From Pseudomonadota bacterium (GTDB taxonomy: Bacteria > Pseudomonadota > Gammaproteobacteria > Burkholderiales > Burkholderiaceae_C), in the NCBI GenBank assembly GCA_023415035.1, contig JAEZLX010000186.1, positions 1 to 33,387 on the forward strand: 33,387 nt of DNA. Direction: 5' to 3'. Shown piece by piece: positions 7,937-16,036 of this stretch. The number at the start of each line of letters is the position of its first letter. The stretch's first letter is position 1. The translations under genes were made by a program, and so were the position numbers. The notes beneath the pieces were generated by a model. The model worked only from the letters and a program-made list of their open reading frames with translations, made no database searches and was not told where the DNA came from.

Positions 7937-8584
7937 ATGATCCGTTTGATAGCCGGCCTGGGGAACCCCGGCCCCGAATACGAACAGACCCGGCACAACG
8001 CCGGCTTCTGGTGGGTGGACGAAGCCGCCCGGCAGCTGGGCGTGTCGCTGCAACTGGAGCGCGGGCACTTCGGCCTGCTGGGCCGCACGAACGTTCGGGG
8101 CCAGAGCCTGTGGCTGCTCGAACCGCAGACCTACATGAACCGCTCGGGTCAGTCGGTGGCCTCGGTGGCGCGCTTTTTCAAGATTGCCCCGGAGGAAATC
8201 CTCGTCGTGCACGACGAGCTCGACCTGCCGCCGGGCGAGGCCAAGCTCAAGAAAGGCGGCGGTCACGCCGGCCACAATGGCCTGCGTGACATCCACGCCC
8301 AGCTGGGCAGCCCCGACTACTGGCGCCTGCGCATCGGCATCGGCCATCCCGGCAACCGCAACGAGGTGGCCAACTGGGTGCTCAAGAAGCCTTCACCCGA
8401 CGACCGCATCGCCATCGCCCAGGCCATGGACCGCAGCCTCAAGGCCCTGCCCGACCTGATCGCGGGCGAGATGAACAAGGCCACGGCGCTCATCCACACC
8501 AGCAAACCCCCGCGCCCCAAGCCCCCGAAGAGGGCGGCCGAACCGGCAGGAGACGCGCCTCAGGCGCCCGATACCGGTGCCTGA
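7937..8584 (+). CDS. pth: Peptidyl-tRNA hydrolase
   Basis: Pth releases tRNA from prematurely dropped peptidyl-tRNA. Key residues are in place: Asn10 in GLGNPG, catalytic His20 in TRHNAGF, the QTYMNRSG motif, Asp of HDELDLPPG, and GGGHAGHNGLRDI. The 215 residues exceed E. coli Pth (194) through a proline/alanine/lysine-rich tail from about residue 190. The 3' end overlaps the convergent ferredoxin gene by 25 bp. The gene begins about 55 nt after the rplY terminator. I see no strong Shine-Dalgarno, but the ATG is fixed by the N-terminal motif. Confidence 0.96.
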   Translation: MIRLIAGLGNPGPEYEQTRHNAGFWWVDEAARQLGVSLQLERGHFGLLGRTNVRGQSLWLLEPQTYMNRSGQSVASVARFFKIAPEEILVVHDELDLPPGEAKLKKGGGHAGHNGLRDIHAQLGSPDYWRLRIGIGHPGNRNEVANWVLKKPSPDDRIAIAQAMDRSLKALPDLIAGEMNKATALIHTSKPPRPKPPKRAAEPAGDAPQAPDTGA

Positions 8585-8832
8585 CCAAGCCGCTGCAGAC
8601 GCAGGTACTTTGCCATCAGCGTCTCACGGCTCTCGACCCGTTCCGGATTGACGGGAATGCACTCGACCGGGCAGACCTGCACGCACTGCGGCTCGTCAAA
8701 GTGGCCGACGCACTCGGTGCAGCGGTCCGGATCGATCCGGTAGTAGTCCTCGCCCATCGAGATGGCCTCGTTGGGGCACTCGGGCTCGCAGACATCGCAG
8801 TTGATGCATTCGTCGGTGATCATCAGGGCCAT
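8560..8832 (-). CDS. 2[4Fe-4S] ferredoxin, YfhL/Alvin type
   Basis: This is a 90-residue small electron carrier. Cysteines at 9, 12, 15 and 19 (CxxCxxCxxxCP) and at 38, 41, 50 and 54 (CxxCx8CxxxCP) are arranged as in the YfhL/Allochromatium ferredoxins, which have a loop inside the second motif and a C-terminal helix. The partner enzyme is not evident. GGGGA stands about 6 nt before the ATG. The gene is 18 nt downstream of coaD and last in the selD-rsmD-coaD series. Its stop lies inside the 3' end of pth on the other strand. The symbol fdxA or yfhL is used variously, so I leave it blank. Confidence 0.92.
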   Translation of the reverse strand: MALMITDECINCDVCEPECPNEAISMGEDYYRIDPDRCTECVGHFDEPQCVQVCPVECIPVNPERVESRETLMAKYLRLQRLGQAPVSGA

Positions 8833-8850
8833 GGCTTTTCCCCTGTCCCC

Positions 8851-9369
8851 TCAGGCCTGTACCGCCGCGGGCTTCAGCCTTGCCGCCACGGCCGGGCTCA
8901 CCATCTGTGAGACGTCACCGCCGAGCGCGGCGATCTCCCGCACCAGGGTGCTGGAAATGCACTGCCGATCGGCTTGCGGCAGCAGGAAGACGGTCTCGAC
9001 CTGCGGATGGAGCTTGCGGTTCATCGCCGCCATCTGGGCCTCGTAGTCGAAGTCGGTCATGTTGCGGATGCCGCGCACCACGGCGCAGGCGCCGTGCTCG
9101 CGGCAGAAGTCCATGATCAGCCCCTCGAACGGCAGGACGCGGATCCGGTCGCTGATCCCGGCCAGCGCCTCCTGCGCCATGCCGATGCGCTCGGACAGCG
9201 TGAAGCGCGTTTTCTTGTGGTGGGCGATGGCCACCGCAATGATCAGCTCGTCGAACAGGCCCGCCGCCCGGCGGACCACGTCCTCATGACCAAGGGTGAT
9301 GGGATCGAAAGTGCCGCTGTACACGGCCACACGGGGCCCCTGCGGGGAGCGAAGAGGTTCGGCGCTCAT
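8851..9369 (-). CDS. coaD: Phosphopantetheine adenylyltransferase
   Basis: CoaD transfers AMP from ATP to 4'-phosphopantetheine to give dephospho-CoA, the penultimate step of coenzyme A synthesis. The nucleotidyltransferase motif is SGTFDPITLGH near the N-terminus; further motifs are VVRGIRNMTDFDYE and the C-terminal ISSTLVRE. With the ATG at 9369 the protein has 172 residues; an in-frame GTG at 9393 would add eight (MGLAHNPG). I prefer the ATG because E. coli CoaD is shorter still (159). It lies 33 nt downstream of rsmD. Confidence 0.95.
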   Translation of the reverse strand: MSAEPLRSPQGPRVAVYSGTFDPITLGHEDVVRRAAGLFDELIIAVAIAHHKKTRFTLSERIGMAQEALAGISDRIRVLPFEGLIMDFCREHGACAVVRGIRNMTDFDYEAQMAAMNRKLHPQVETVFLLPQADRQCISSTLVREIAALGGDVSQMVSPAVAARLKPAAVQA

Positions 9370-9402
9370 GCCCGGATTATGCGCGAGCCCCACGCGACAG
9401 GC

Positions 9403-10035
9403 TCAGTCGGGCGGCAATAGCCGCAACAGGTGAAAGGCAACTTGCCCCGCCTTGCCCCTGCGATGCGCCTGCAGGCCCAGCTGTGCCAGCTCGTCGTCGT
9501 CCCAGGGTCGCGGCGCCTCCAGGTAGACCAGCCCGTCAGCGTGAACCGCCTGGCGAGCGGCCTGCAGCGCCTGGCGGAACAGCGCTTCGTTGGCGTCGCC
9601 CTCGCCGAAGGGCGGGTCCAGGAAAACGATGTCAAGGCCTGCCCCCTGGCGCTGGTGCAGCGCCGAAATCGCGTCCGCCCGCAGCACCCTCACCATGTCA
9701 TCGCCATTGAGCCGCTGGACCATGGCCACGAGGCCCCGAACCAGCGTCGGGTCCTGTTCGACCAGCATCACCTCCGAGGCGCCGCGCGAGGCCGCTTCCA
9801 GCCCCAGGGCACCGGTGCCTGCAAAAGCATCCACACAGCGCCAGCCGGACAGATCCTGCCCCAGCCAGTTGAAGAGGGTTTCGCGCACGCGCGAGGGTGT
9901 TGGCCGCAGACCCGGCAGGTCCCTGACCATCAGGGGCGTGCGCTTCCAGCGGCCGCCGATGATGCGCACCTCCTGTGGAGGCGTGGCGGGACGGGGGGAG
10001 CGTGAGGACGGCGTCGGAATTTTGCGGCTGGCCAC
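9403..10035 (-). CDS. rsmD: 16S rRNA (guanine966-N2)-methyltransferase RsmD
   Basis: RsmD methylates G966 of 16S rRNA. The 210-residue product has the family opening VRIIGGRWKRTPL, the LRPTPSRVRETLFNWL segment, the SAM-binding DAFAGTGALGLEAASRGA and the catalytic DPPF motif. The start is GTG at 10035. Its ribosome site TGAGGG overlaps the selD stop codon, 9 nt upstream, so coupling with selD is likely. About 22 residues of basic, proline-rich sequence precede the conserved fold. rsmD-coaD adjacency is common. Confidence 0.95.
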   Translation of the reverse strand: MASRKIPTPSSRSPRPATPPQEVRIIGGRWKRTPLMVRDLPGLRPTPSRVRETLFNWLGQDLSGWRCVDAFAGTGALGLEAASRGASEVMLVEQDPTLVRGLVAMVQRLNGDDMVRVLRADAISALHQRQGAGLDIVFLDPPFGEGDANEALFRQALQAARQAVHADGLVYLEAPRPWDDDELAQLGLQAHRRGKAGQVAFHLLRLLPPD

Positions 10036-10044
10036 GGGCTACCC

Positions 10045-11121
10045 TCAGCTCACCTGCATGCGCACCGCGCTGCCCGCATCGGCAACGGCCAACTCGCCGA
10101 TCTCGGCCGCGGCCTCGAAACCGTGGCGACGGAACACCGCCAGCACCTCGTCCACGGCCTCGGGCGCGCAGGACACGAGCAGGCCACCACTGGTCTGCGG
10201 ATCGGTCAGCAGTGCACGGTCCACCGGGTCCAGGTGCCCGGCCAGCCCGACCTCGTGCCCGTAGGCCGTCCAGTTGCGGCCACTGGCGCCCGTCACCAGG
10301 CCCTGCGCGGCCAGGTCGCGCACGCCTTCGATGAGCGGCACGCGCGACATCTCGATGCGTGCCACCAGGCTGCTGCCGCGTGCCATTTCAAGTCCATGCC
10401 CGGCCAGGCCGAAGCCGGTCACATCGGTCATCGCATGCACACCCGCCAGCGCCGCCAGTTCGGGACCGGGCGTGTTCAGGCGTGTGGTGTGGCCGATCAT
10501 CTGCGCGTAGCCGCCGGCATCGAGCCTGTCCTTCTTGAGGGCAGCCGACAGCACGCCCACGCCCAGCGGCTTGCCGAGCACGAGGCGGTCGCCCGCCTTC
10601 GCATCGGCATTGCGCTTGACACGGTCCGGATGCACCAGGCCCAGCGCCACCAGGCCGTAGATGGGCTCCACCGAGTCGATGGTGTGACCACCCGCCACCG
10701 GAATGCCTGCGGCACGGCAGACGCTCTGCCCGCCTTCGAGAATGCGCCCGATCGTGGCGTGGCTGAGCACGCTGATCGGCATGCCCACGAGCGCCAGCGC
10801 CATGATGGGCGTCCCGCCCATGGCATAGACGTCGCTGATGGCGTTGGTGGCAGCGATCCGGCCGAAGTCGTACGGATCGTCGACGATGGGCATGAAGAAA
10901 TCGGTGGTGGCGATCAGCGCCTGTTCGTCGTTGAGACGATAGACGGCCGCGTCGTCGGAGGTCTCGATGCCCACCAGCAGGGCCTCGGGCACCGGCATCG
11001 CGGCCGTGCCGCGCAGGATCTCGGAGAGCACGCCAGGCGCGATCTTGCAGCCGCAGCCACCTCCGTGCGACAGGCTGGTCAGCCGGGGTTCGGTGCTGGT
11101 GGAGGTCGCGGGAGCGTTCAT
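10045..11121 (-). CDS. selD: Selenide, water dikinase (selenophosphate synthase)
   Basis: SelD makes selenophosphate from selenide and ATP, the selenium donor for selenocysteine and for 2-selenouridine in tRNA. The glycine-rich N-terminal motif HGGGCGCKIAPG carries Cys23 (equivalent to E. coli Cys17) and Lys26 (Lys20), so this is the Cys form. Further motifs are TTDFFMPIVDDPYDFGRIAATNA-like (residues about 80-100), MTDVTGFGLAGH and LTDPQTSGGLL. I chose the ATG at 11121 (AGAGAGAG upstream), giving 358 residues, over an upstream in-frame start at 11151. No selA, selB, selU or tRNA-Sec is in this window. It leads the selD-rsmD-coaD-ferredoxin series. Confidence 0.96.
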   Translation of the reverse strand: MNAPATSTSTEPRLTSLSHGGGCGCKIAPGVLSEILRGTAAMPVPEALLVGIETSDDAAVYRLNDEQALIATTDFFMPIVDDPYDFGRIAATNAISDVYAMGGTPIMALALVGMPISVLSHATIGRILEGGQSVCRAAGIPVAGGHTIDSVEPIYGLVALGLVHPDRVKRNADAKAGDRLVLGKPLGVGVLSAALKKDRLDAGGYAQMIGHTTRLNTPGPELAALAGVHAMTDVTGFGLAGHGLEMARGSSLVARIEMSRVPLIEGVRDLAAQGLVTGASGRNWTAYGHEVGLAGHLDPVDRALLTDPQTSGGLLVSCAPEAVDEVLAVFRRHGFEAAAEIGELAVADAGSAVRMQVS

Positions 11122-11200
11122 GGTGTCAATCTCTCTCTTGCAGGATTCCATGCCGCGGCCACACCGGCCACGGCGCTAAGGGATGATTGTGCTCGCAAGC

Positions 11201-12349
11201 TCAGCGCGGCGGCAAAAGACGCAGCAGTTGCCCCTTGCCGTGGTCGGTCAGCAGGTAAATGTAGCCGTCCGGTCCTTGACGCACGTCACGCACACGCTGG
11301 CCGAGCTTGCCCAGCAGTTTTTCCTCACCCAGTACCTTGCCGTCGCGCACCGTCAGCCGCGCCACGTACTGGAACTTGAGCGCGCCCACAAGCAGGCTGC
11401 CTTTCGCTTGCGGGCCATAGCGGTCGCTGGTGATGAAGGCCATGCCCGCAGGCGCGATGGAGGGCGTCCAGTGCAGCACGGGCTGCTCCATGCCCTCACG
11501 CACGGAAATGCCCTCGCCGATGGCGCCGCCGCCGTAATTCTCGCCATAGGTGATCACCGGCCAGCCGTAGTTGCGGCCGGCCTCGGGCCGGTTGATCTCG
11601 TCGCCCCCCTGCGGGCCATGCTCGCTGATCCAGAGGTGACCATCCGGGCCGATCGTGGCGCCCTGCGGGTTCCGGTGGCCATAGCTCCAGATCTCGGGCA
11701 AAGCGCCGGGCTTGCCGGCAAACGGATTGCCCGGTGCCGCGCCACCCTCCTTGCGCAGGCGCACCACCTTGCCGTGGTGGTTGTCCAGTTTCTGCGCGTC
11801 AGCCATGCGGTGAAAGCGATCGCCCAGCGTCAGGAACAGGTGCCCGTCGGGGGCCTCGGCGATGCGGCAGCCGAAGTGCGCCCGGCTGGCCGTCTTGGGT
11901 CGCTGGCTGAAGATCACCTTCACGTCCTCCAGGCGCGTGGCGTCGTCGGACAGGCGCGCGCTGGCCAGGGCGGTCGAATTGGTCCCGCCCTCGCCCCGTT
12001 CGCTGAAGCAGAAGAAAAGGCGCCGGTTGCGGGCAAATTCGCGGTCTGTCACCAGATCCAGCAGGCCGCCCTGCCCCACGGCATCGACACGGGGCAGGCC
12101 CGCCAGAGGAGCGCCGATGCGGCCATCGGGCTCGACCAATCGCAGACGCCCGGGGCGCTCGGTCACCAGCATGCGCCCGTTTCCGATGAAGGCCACCGCC
12201 CAGGGATGATCGAGTCCGCTGGCCACCAGCTCGGTGCGCCACTCCTGACCGGGCGTGGTCGGTACGGAAGGCGGCTGTGGCGATGTCGCGGCCAGAGCAC
12301 CGGTCAGCCCCAGTGCCCAGGCGGCCAAAGTCAGGTGCAATCGCTTCAT
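11201..12349 (-). CDS. Exported PQQ-dependent sugar dehydrogenase (YliI/Asd family)
   Basis: The product is 382 residues with a signal peptide (MKRLHLTLAAWALGLTGALAA). The body is the six-bladed propeller of the soluble aldose/glucose dehydrogenase family. It shows LDHPWAVAFIGNGRMLVTERPGR-like sequence near residue 50, GGLLDLVTDREFA, SYGHRNPQG, the metal/cofactor-side EHGPQGGDEIN and GRNYGWPVITYG. Family members oxidise aldoses in the periplasm using PQQ and calcium; the substrate cannot be told. The start is ATG 12349 with GGAG about 7 nt before it; the open frame extends 29 codons further but without signal-peptide character. It lies 58 nt downstream of the Nudix gene. No PQQ-synthesis genes are visible here. 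Confidence 0.88.
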   Translation of the reverse strand: MKRLHLTLAAWALGLTGALAATSPQPPSVPTTPGQEWRTELVASGLDHPWAVAFIGNGRMLVTERPGRLRLVEPDGRIGAPLAGLPRVDAVGQGGLLDLVTDREFARNRRLFFCFSERGEGGTNSTALASARLSDDATRLEDVKVIFSQRPKTASRAHFGCRIAEAPDGHLFLTLGDRFHRMADAQKLDNHHGKVVRLRKEGGAAPGNPFAGKPGALPEIWSYGHRNPQGATIGPDGHLWISEHGPQGGDEINRPEAGRNYGWPVITYGENYGGGAIGEGISVREGMEQPVLHWTPSIAPAGMAFITSDRYGPQAKGSLLVGALKFQYVARLTVRDGKVLGEEKLLGKLGQRVRDVRQGPDGYIYLLTDHGKGQLLRLLPPR

Positions 12350-12407
12350 GACAGGGCTCCCGAAGATGGTCCAAGTATGGCCCATCCCGCCCCCTGACCG
12401 CAGCGCC

Positions 12408-13289
12408 TCAGCCCAGCAGAGCGGCCAGCCCGCCATCCGGCTCGAAGCGCTGCCCCCGGCGTGTCAGCCGTGTCGGCCCGGGCCAGGCGGCCTGCGACAC
12501 CGGATGCTCGGGATCTCCCGGGTAACAGATCACCCTGTGACCGTCACGGTCGAAGGGGTGAGGCTCGATCAGGGGCGGCTCACGCGAGCCGGCATGGGCC
12601 AGAGCCGCCGCCACGTCGGGCAGCCGAGCGAGCTCGCCCAGGCTCATGATCTGCGGTGGCGCCAGTTCGATGTCATCGGCCCAGAAGCGCTCCAGCGCCG
12701 TCCGGGGCGATAGCCAGACGGCCTCGGTCGCCTCGTGGCCGTCATGCAATGCCTGTTGGCCTTTGGGCGCGACTGCCAGGAAAAACCGGGTATCAAACCG
12801 CTTGCTGGACACCGATGGCAGGCGCGGCGTGACCCAGCGCGACCACGGCACCAGCGCCGACACGACCAATTTGCGCCCGATGCCGGCCATGGCCTGCGTC
12901 CATGCCTGCCCGGCACGCACGGCATCGTCCAGCCCTCGCTGTTCGGCCGCCGTCACCGGGCCGTGCCCGACCAGCAGCCCGACCTCTTCCCAGGTCTCGC
13001 GCAGCGCCGCCACGTGCAGGGCCACGGCCTCGGACGTCTGCAGAGCCGGCTCGGCCAGCCGTCGGACACATGCCTCGGGCGTCAAGTCCAGCATCGAAGG
13101 ATCGTCCAGCGCGTCGGCGGGATCGAGCTTGCCGCCCGGAAACACATGGGCGCCCCCCAGCACACCGGCATTGCCGTGCCGGCGCACCATCAGCACCTCA
13201 AGCCCGGCCGCGCCGTCGCGCACCACCATGACGGTGGCCGACGGCAACGGCGGGGTGTTCACTTCTTCCGCAATGAATGTCAAGGCCAT
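12408..13289 (-). CDS. Nudix hydrolase, NUDT7/19-like with split Nudix box
   Basis: The product has 293 residues. The Nudix fold is recognised from ATVMVVRDGAAGLEVLMVRR, then VFPGGKLDPAD and, separated by an insertion, AALRETWEEVGLLV. The consensus box places the REUxEE arginine 14 residues after its first glycine; here it is 44 residues after, an insertion of about 30. Such inserts are known in the NUDT19-type branch, which acts on CoA derivatives, so a CoA or acyl-CoA diphosphatase is plausible but unproven. The start is uncertain: ATG 13289 gives MALTFIAEEV, and ATG 13310 or an upstream start at 13349 is in frame; none has a good ribosome site. Confidence 0.82.
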   Translation of the reverse strand: MALTFIAEEVNTPPLPSATVMVVRDGAAGLEVLMVRRHGNAGVLGGAHVFPGGKLDPADALDDPSMLDLTPEACVRRLAEPALQTSEAVALHVAALRETWEEVGLLVGHGPVTAAEQRGLDDAVRAGQAWTQAMAGIGRKLVVSALVPWSRWVTPRLPSVSSKRFDTRFFLAVAPKGQQALHDGHEATEAVWLSPRTALERFWADDIELAPPQIMSLGELARLPDVAAALAHAGSREPPLIEPHPFDRDGHRVICYPGDPEHPVSQAAWPGPTRLTRRGQRFEPDGGLAALLG

Positions 13290-13626
13290 GCGCGCATTGT
13301 GCGTCACCATCGGTCGGACAAACGACGGCAGGTATCGTGCAGGCGACACGCCCGCTGCCCGGCATATGGAGCCGCGACGCGCCGGCTCCGGAACGGTTCA
13401 CGAAAACGGATCACCGGGAACCGGATATCCCGGGTGGCCCAAGCGAATCGGGTTGCCTCGTCGCCCGTGCTCCATCCCATCCGCCACACCCCGGCCTTGC
13501 TGTGGTATGTTGGTTTTCCCTGTGGCCTGCTCTTGGAAAACAGGAATGCACCGGGGGTGATCGTCGGCATCCGGCATGCTCTTCGACGAAACCCTTCACA
13601 ATGTCTTCTCCGCAGCGAAGAACCCG
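13290..13626. other. Non-coding gap before the export cassette
   Basis: These 337 bp contain no open frame that resembles a protein on either strand. I see one inverted repeat (13513-13541, separate entry) and no clear sigma-70 promoter. A tiny frame at 13601 (MSSPQRRTR) ends in a TGA overlapping the ATG at 13627. No regulator remnant could be recognised. Confidence 0.6.
13513..13541. repeat. Inverted repeat upstream of the export cassette
   Basis: GTTTTCC (13513-13519) and GGAAAAC (13535-13541) are perfect inverted arms with a 15-nt spacer. It is placed about 86-114 nt before the ancestral start of the TolC-like gene. It could be an operator, but that is only positional reasoning. Confidence 0.3.
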
Positions 13627-13686
13627 ATGACCCGCCATTTCCGTCGTTGTTGACGCACTCGAGACCTAGCGATCTGGCCCGCCGCC

Positions 13687-15042
13687 GTGCTACTGGGTGC
13701 TTTGGCGACAAGCGCGCAAGGGCTGGACTACGCCCAGGCCCTGCAACAGGCGCAGGAGGCCTCGGGTCAGGTTCGCAATGCGCGCCTCGACGTCCAGGCC
13801 AAGGACCTCAAAGCCCAGGCCCTCTCGCGCCTTGGTGCGCCGTCCGTGTCAATCACCGGGTTCATCGGCCGCGTGGCCACCAGCTACAACGTAGACATCC
13901 ATCCCGTCGCGAATGTGGCCAGTCAGCTAGGCGCGTTGGCCCCGCACCTCCAGATACCGCAAATTCCCGGCACCATCTCAGGCAACCACACCTTCAACCT
14001 GAACTCGCTTGGCCTGAGCGCGAACTGGCCGATCTACACCGGCGGGCGTCTGGAGGCGCTGCAAGGCCTAGAGATGGGCAAGCTCGACGAAGCTCGCGCC
14101 GAGGCCCGCGATGTCGAAGAGAAGTTGTCAACCACCGTGGCCCAGCGCTATTTCTCCCTGCAGCTGGCTTCCCACGCCGTGCGCCTGCGACAAGCGTCGG
14201 TCGACGGCATCGCGGAACACCAGCACGCGGCAACCCGTCTGGAATCCGTCGGCCTGATCGCAACCACCGAACGTCTCAAGGCCGACGTTGCTCTGGACAG
14301 CGCCCGGCGCGACCTCGCCAAGGCCCGGAGTGATGCGGAAATTGCACGCGTTGCCCTGGCCCGGCTTCTGAATGTGTCCCATGTCGATTCACCAAGTACC
14401 CCGCTGTTTGTCCACAGCAGCGGGATCGGCTCTCTGCAGTCCTTCATCGACGCGGGCCTCGCCCGCAACCCGGCGTGGGACCGCATCTCAAGCAAGCGCG
14501 AGCAAGCCAGGCAGGAGTTGAAGCTGCAAGAAGGCGGGAGCCTGCCCACCGTGGTGGCGATCGCCAACTACAACTTCAACCGCAGTAACGAAAAGCTGGT
14601 GCAGCCCAATTGGGCCGTGGGTCTCCTGGTCTCGGTACCGCTGATCGATCGCATCGACCACAACAAGATGCAGGCTGCTGCCTTGCTCGACCAGCAGCGC
14701 GTCGACGCCCTGGAGGAGCAGGCGCGGCGCGATGTCCCCACCCTGATCGAAAGTCACTGGCGGTCAATGGAGAACGCGCAGGCGCAATTCATGTCGATGG
14801 ACTCGACCATCCGCCTGGCGCGGGAGAGCCTGCGTTTGCAATCCGTCTCGTTCCAGCATGGAGAAGCCACGGCGCTGTACGTGACCGATGCCCAGCTCAA
14901 CCTGCTCAAGGCCGAAACCGAGCGTGTGCAAAGTGCCTACGAATACGTGATGGCACTGGCCCGCCTGCTCGAAGCCAGCGGCCAGCGCCTGGCCGAACTG
15001 GCCGGCAGCGCTGACATCCAGATTGCCCTGTCCACCGAGTAA
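13687..15042 (+). CDS. TolC-family outer membrane efflux protein, 5' end interrupted by TGA
   Basis: The 451-residue open frame is an outer-membrane factor of the TolC/OEP type: two repeats rich in long alpha-helices (about 40-220 and 240-440), with NLNSLGLSANWPIYTGGRLEA and WAVGLLVSVPLIDRIDHNKMQAA as the strand segments. It would form a trimeric outer-membrane duct. The open frame starts at a GTG (13687) in the middle of a signal peptide. Reading upstream in frame, ATG 13627 gives MTRHFRRC, then TGA (13651-13653), then RTRDLAIWPAAVLLGALATS leading into the open frame. This looks like one intact signal peptide broken by one nonsense codon. The gene may therefore be inactive, start internally, or carry a sequence error. 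hlyD follows 3 nt later. Confidence 0.82.
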   Translation: MLLGALATSAQGLDYAQALQQAQEASGQVRNARLDVQAKDLKAQALSRLGAPSVSITGFIGRVATSYNVDIHPVANVASQLGALAPHLQIPQIPGTISGNHTFNLNSLGLSANWPIYTGGRLEALQGLEMGKLDEARAEARDVEEKLSTTVAQRYFSLQLASHAVRLRQASVDGIAEHQHAATRLESVGLIATTERLKADVALDSARRDLAKARSDAEIARVALARLLNVSHVDSPSTPLFVHSSGIGSLQSFIDAGLARNPAWDRISSKREQARQELKLQEGGSLPTVVAIANYNFNRSNEKLVQPNWAVGLLVSVPLIDRIDHNKMQAAALLDQQRVDALEEQARRDVPTLIESHWRSMENAQAQFMSMDSTIRLARESLRLQSVSFQHGEATALYVTDAQLNLLKAETERVQSAYEYVMALARLLEASGQRLAELAGSADIQIALSTE

Positions 15043-15045
15043 CCG

Positions 15046-16029
15046 ATGCCAACCACATCCAAGCGCCTGCGCGCCCTCCTAGCGGTCTTCGCCTTGGCCG
15101 TCATCGCCTTTGTGGCCTGGGGCCAGTGGAAAGCCTTCACTCCGCCCAGCCTGCCCTTGCAGGGCCAGATCGAGGCACAGGAAATCAACGTGTCGTCCAA
15201 GGTGCCTGGACGCGTGAGCAAGGTCCACGTACAGCAGGGCCAGACTGTGCAGGCAGGTGACTTGCTGTTCGAGCTGGACAGCCCCGAGGTGAGCGCCAAG
15301 GTGTCCGAGGCCCGGGCTGCAGAGGCCGCCGCATCGGCTGTGGCAGCCAAGGCCCGGGCCGGAGCCCGGCCGGAAGAAATCGAGGCGGCGCGATTGACCT
15401 GGGAGCGAGCCAGCACGGGTGCGGCGCTGGCCAAGTCCACTTACGACCGCGTGCAAGCGATGTTCGACGAAGGCATCCTGGCCGGTCAGAAGCGCGACGA
15501 GGCGCTCGCGCAGTGGCGTGCAGCCCAGTTGCAAGCCGATGCCGCGCGTACCCAGTACGAAATGGCCCTCAAGGGTGCCAGAGCAGAGGACAAAGCCGCC
15601 GCGGCATACCAGGCCGAGCAGGTCCGTGGTGTGCGCACCGAGGCCGAAGTGGCGCTGTCCGAAACCCATATCCGGGCGCCGGCGGCAGGCGATGTCGCCA
15701 AAATCCAGATCCAGCCGGGTGAAATCGCGCCCCAGGGCTTCCCGGTGATCACACTGGTGAACCTGCAAGACACCTGGGCTGTGCTGCAGATACGCGAAGA
15801 CACCATGGCGGGCTTTGCTGTCGGCTCCCGGCACACCGCCGAGGTTCCCGCGCTCGGGAAGTCCATTGAGCTGAAGGTCTCCTCAGTTGCGGTGCTGCCC
15901 GAGTTCGCCACCTGGCGTGCGGCGCGCCCCGGAGGCACCGATCTGCGCACCTTCGAGATTCGCTTGCGCCCGATAACTCCGGTACCCGGGTTGCTCCCTG
16001 GCATGAGTGTGGTCTTCCCCGCACCCTGA
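15046..16029 (+). CDS. HlyD-family membrane fusion protein
   Basis: This is the periplasmic adaptor of a tripartite exporter, 327 residues. A single N-terminal membrane anchor (about residues 8-26) is followed by the first half of the lipoyl-like domain (VSSKVPGRVSKVHVQQGQTV). A long alpha-helical hairpin spans about 80-205 (many Ala, Glu and Arg). The second lipoyl half is IRAPAAGDVAKIQIQPGEIA, and a beta-barrel follows, ending GLLPGMSVVF. It resembles the YhiI/YbhG type that partners ABC-2 permeases. It begins 3 nt after the TolC-like gene, and the first permease begins 7 nt after its stop. Confidence 0.92.
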   Translation: MPTTSKRLRALLAVFALAVIAFVAWGQWKAFTPPSLPLQGQIEAQEINVSSKVPGRVSKVHVQQGQTVQAGDLLFELDSPEVSAKVSEARAAEAAASAVAAKARAGARPEEIEAARLTWERASTGAALAKSTYDRVQAMFDEGILAGQKRDEALAQWRAAQLQADAARTQYEMALKGARAEDKAAAAYQAEQVRGVRTEAEVALSETHIRAPAAGDVAKIQIQPGEIAPQGFPVITLVNLQDTWAVLQIREDTMAGFAVGSRHTAEVPALGKSIELKVSSVAVLPEFATWRAARPGGTDLRTFEIRLRPITPVPGLLPGMSVVFPAP

Positions 16030-16036
16030 TCCGGCT

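Noticed and set aside
13651..13653. TGA in the TolC-like signal peptide read as selenocysteine, since selD is in the window
   Set aside because: Selenocysteine in the n-region of a cleaved signal peptide would serve no purpose, and I see no clear SECIS-type stem right after the codon. A nonsense change, sequence error or internal start is simpler.
12735..14333. Plus-strand open frame spanning the Nudix gene, the gap and part of the TolC-like gene
   Set aside because: It crosses two well-supported genes in other frames and shows no family resemblance.
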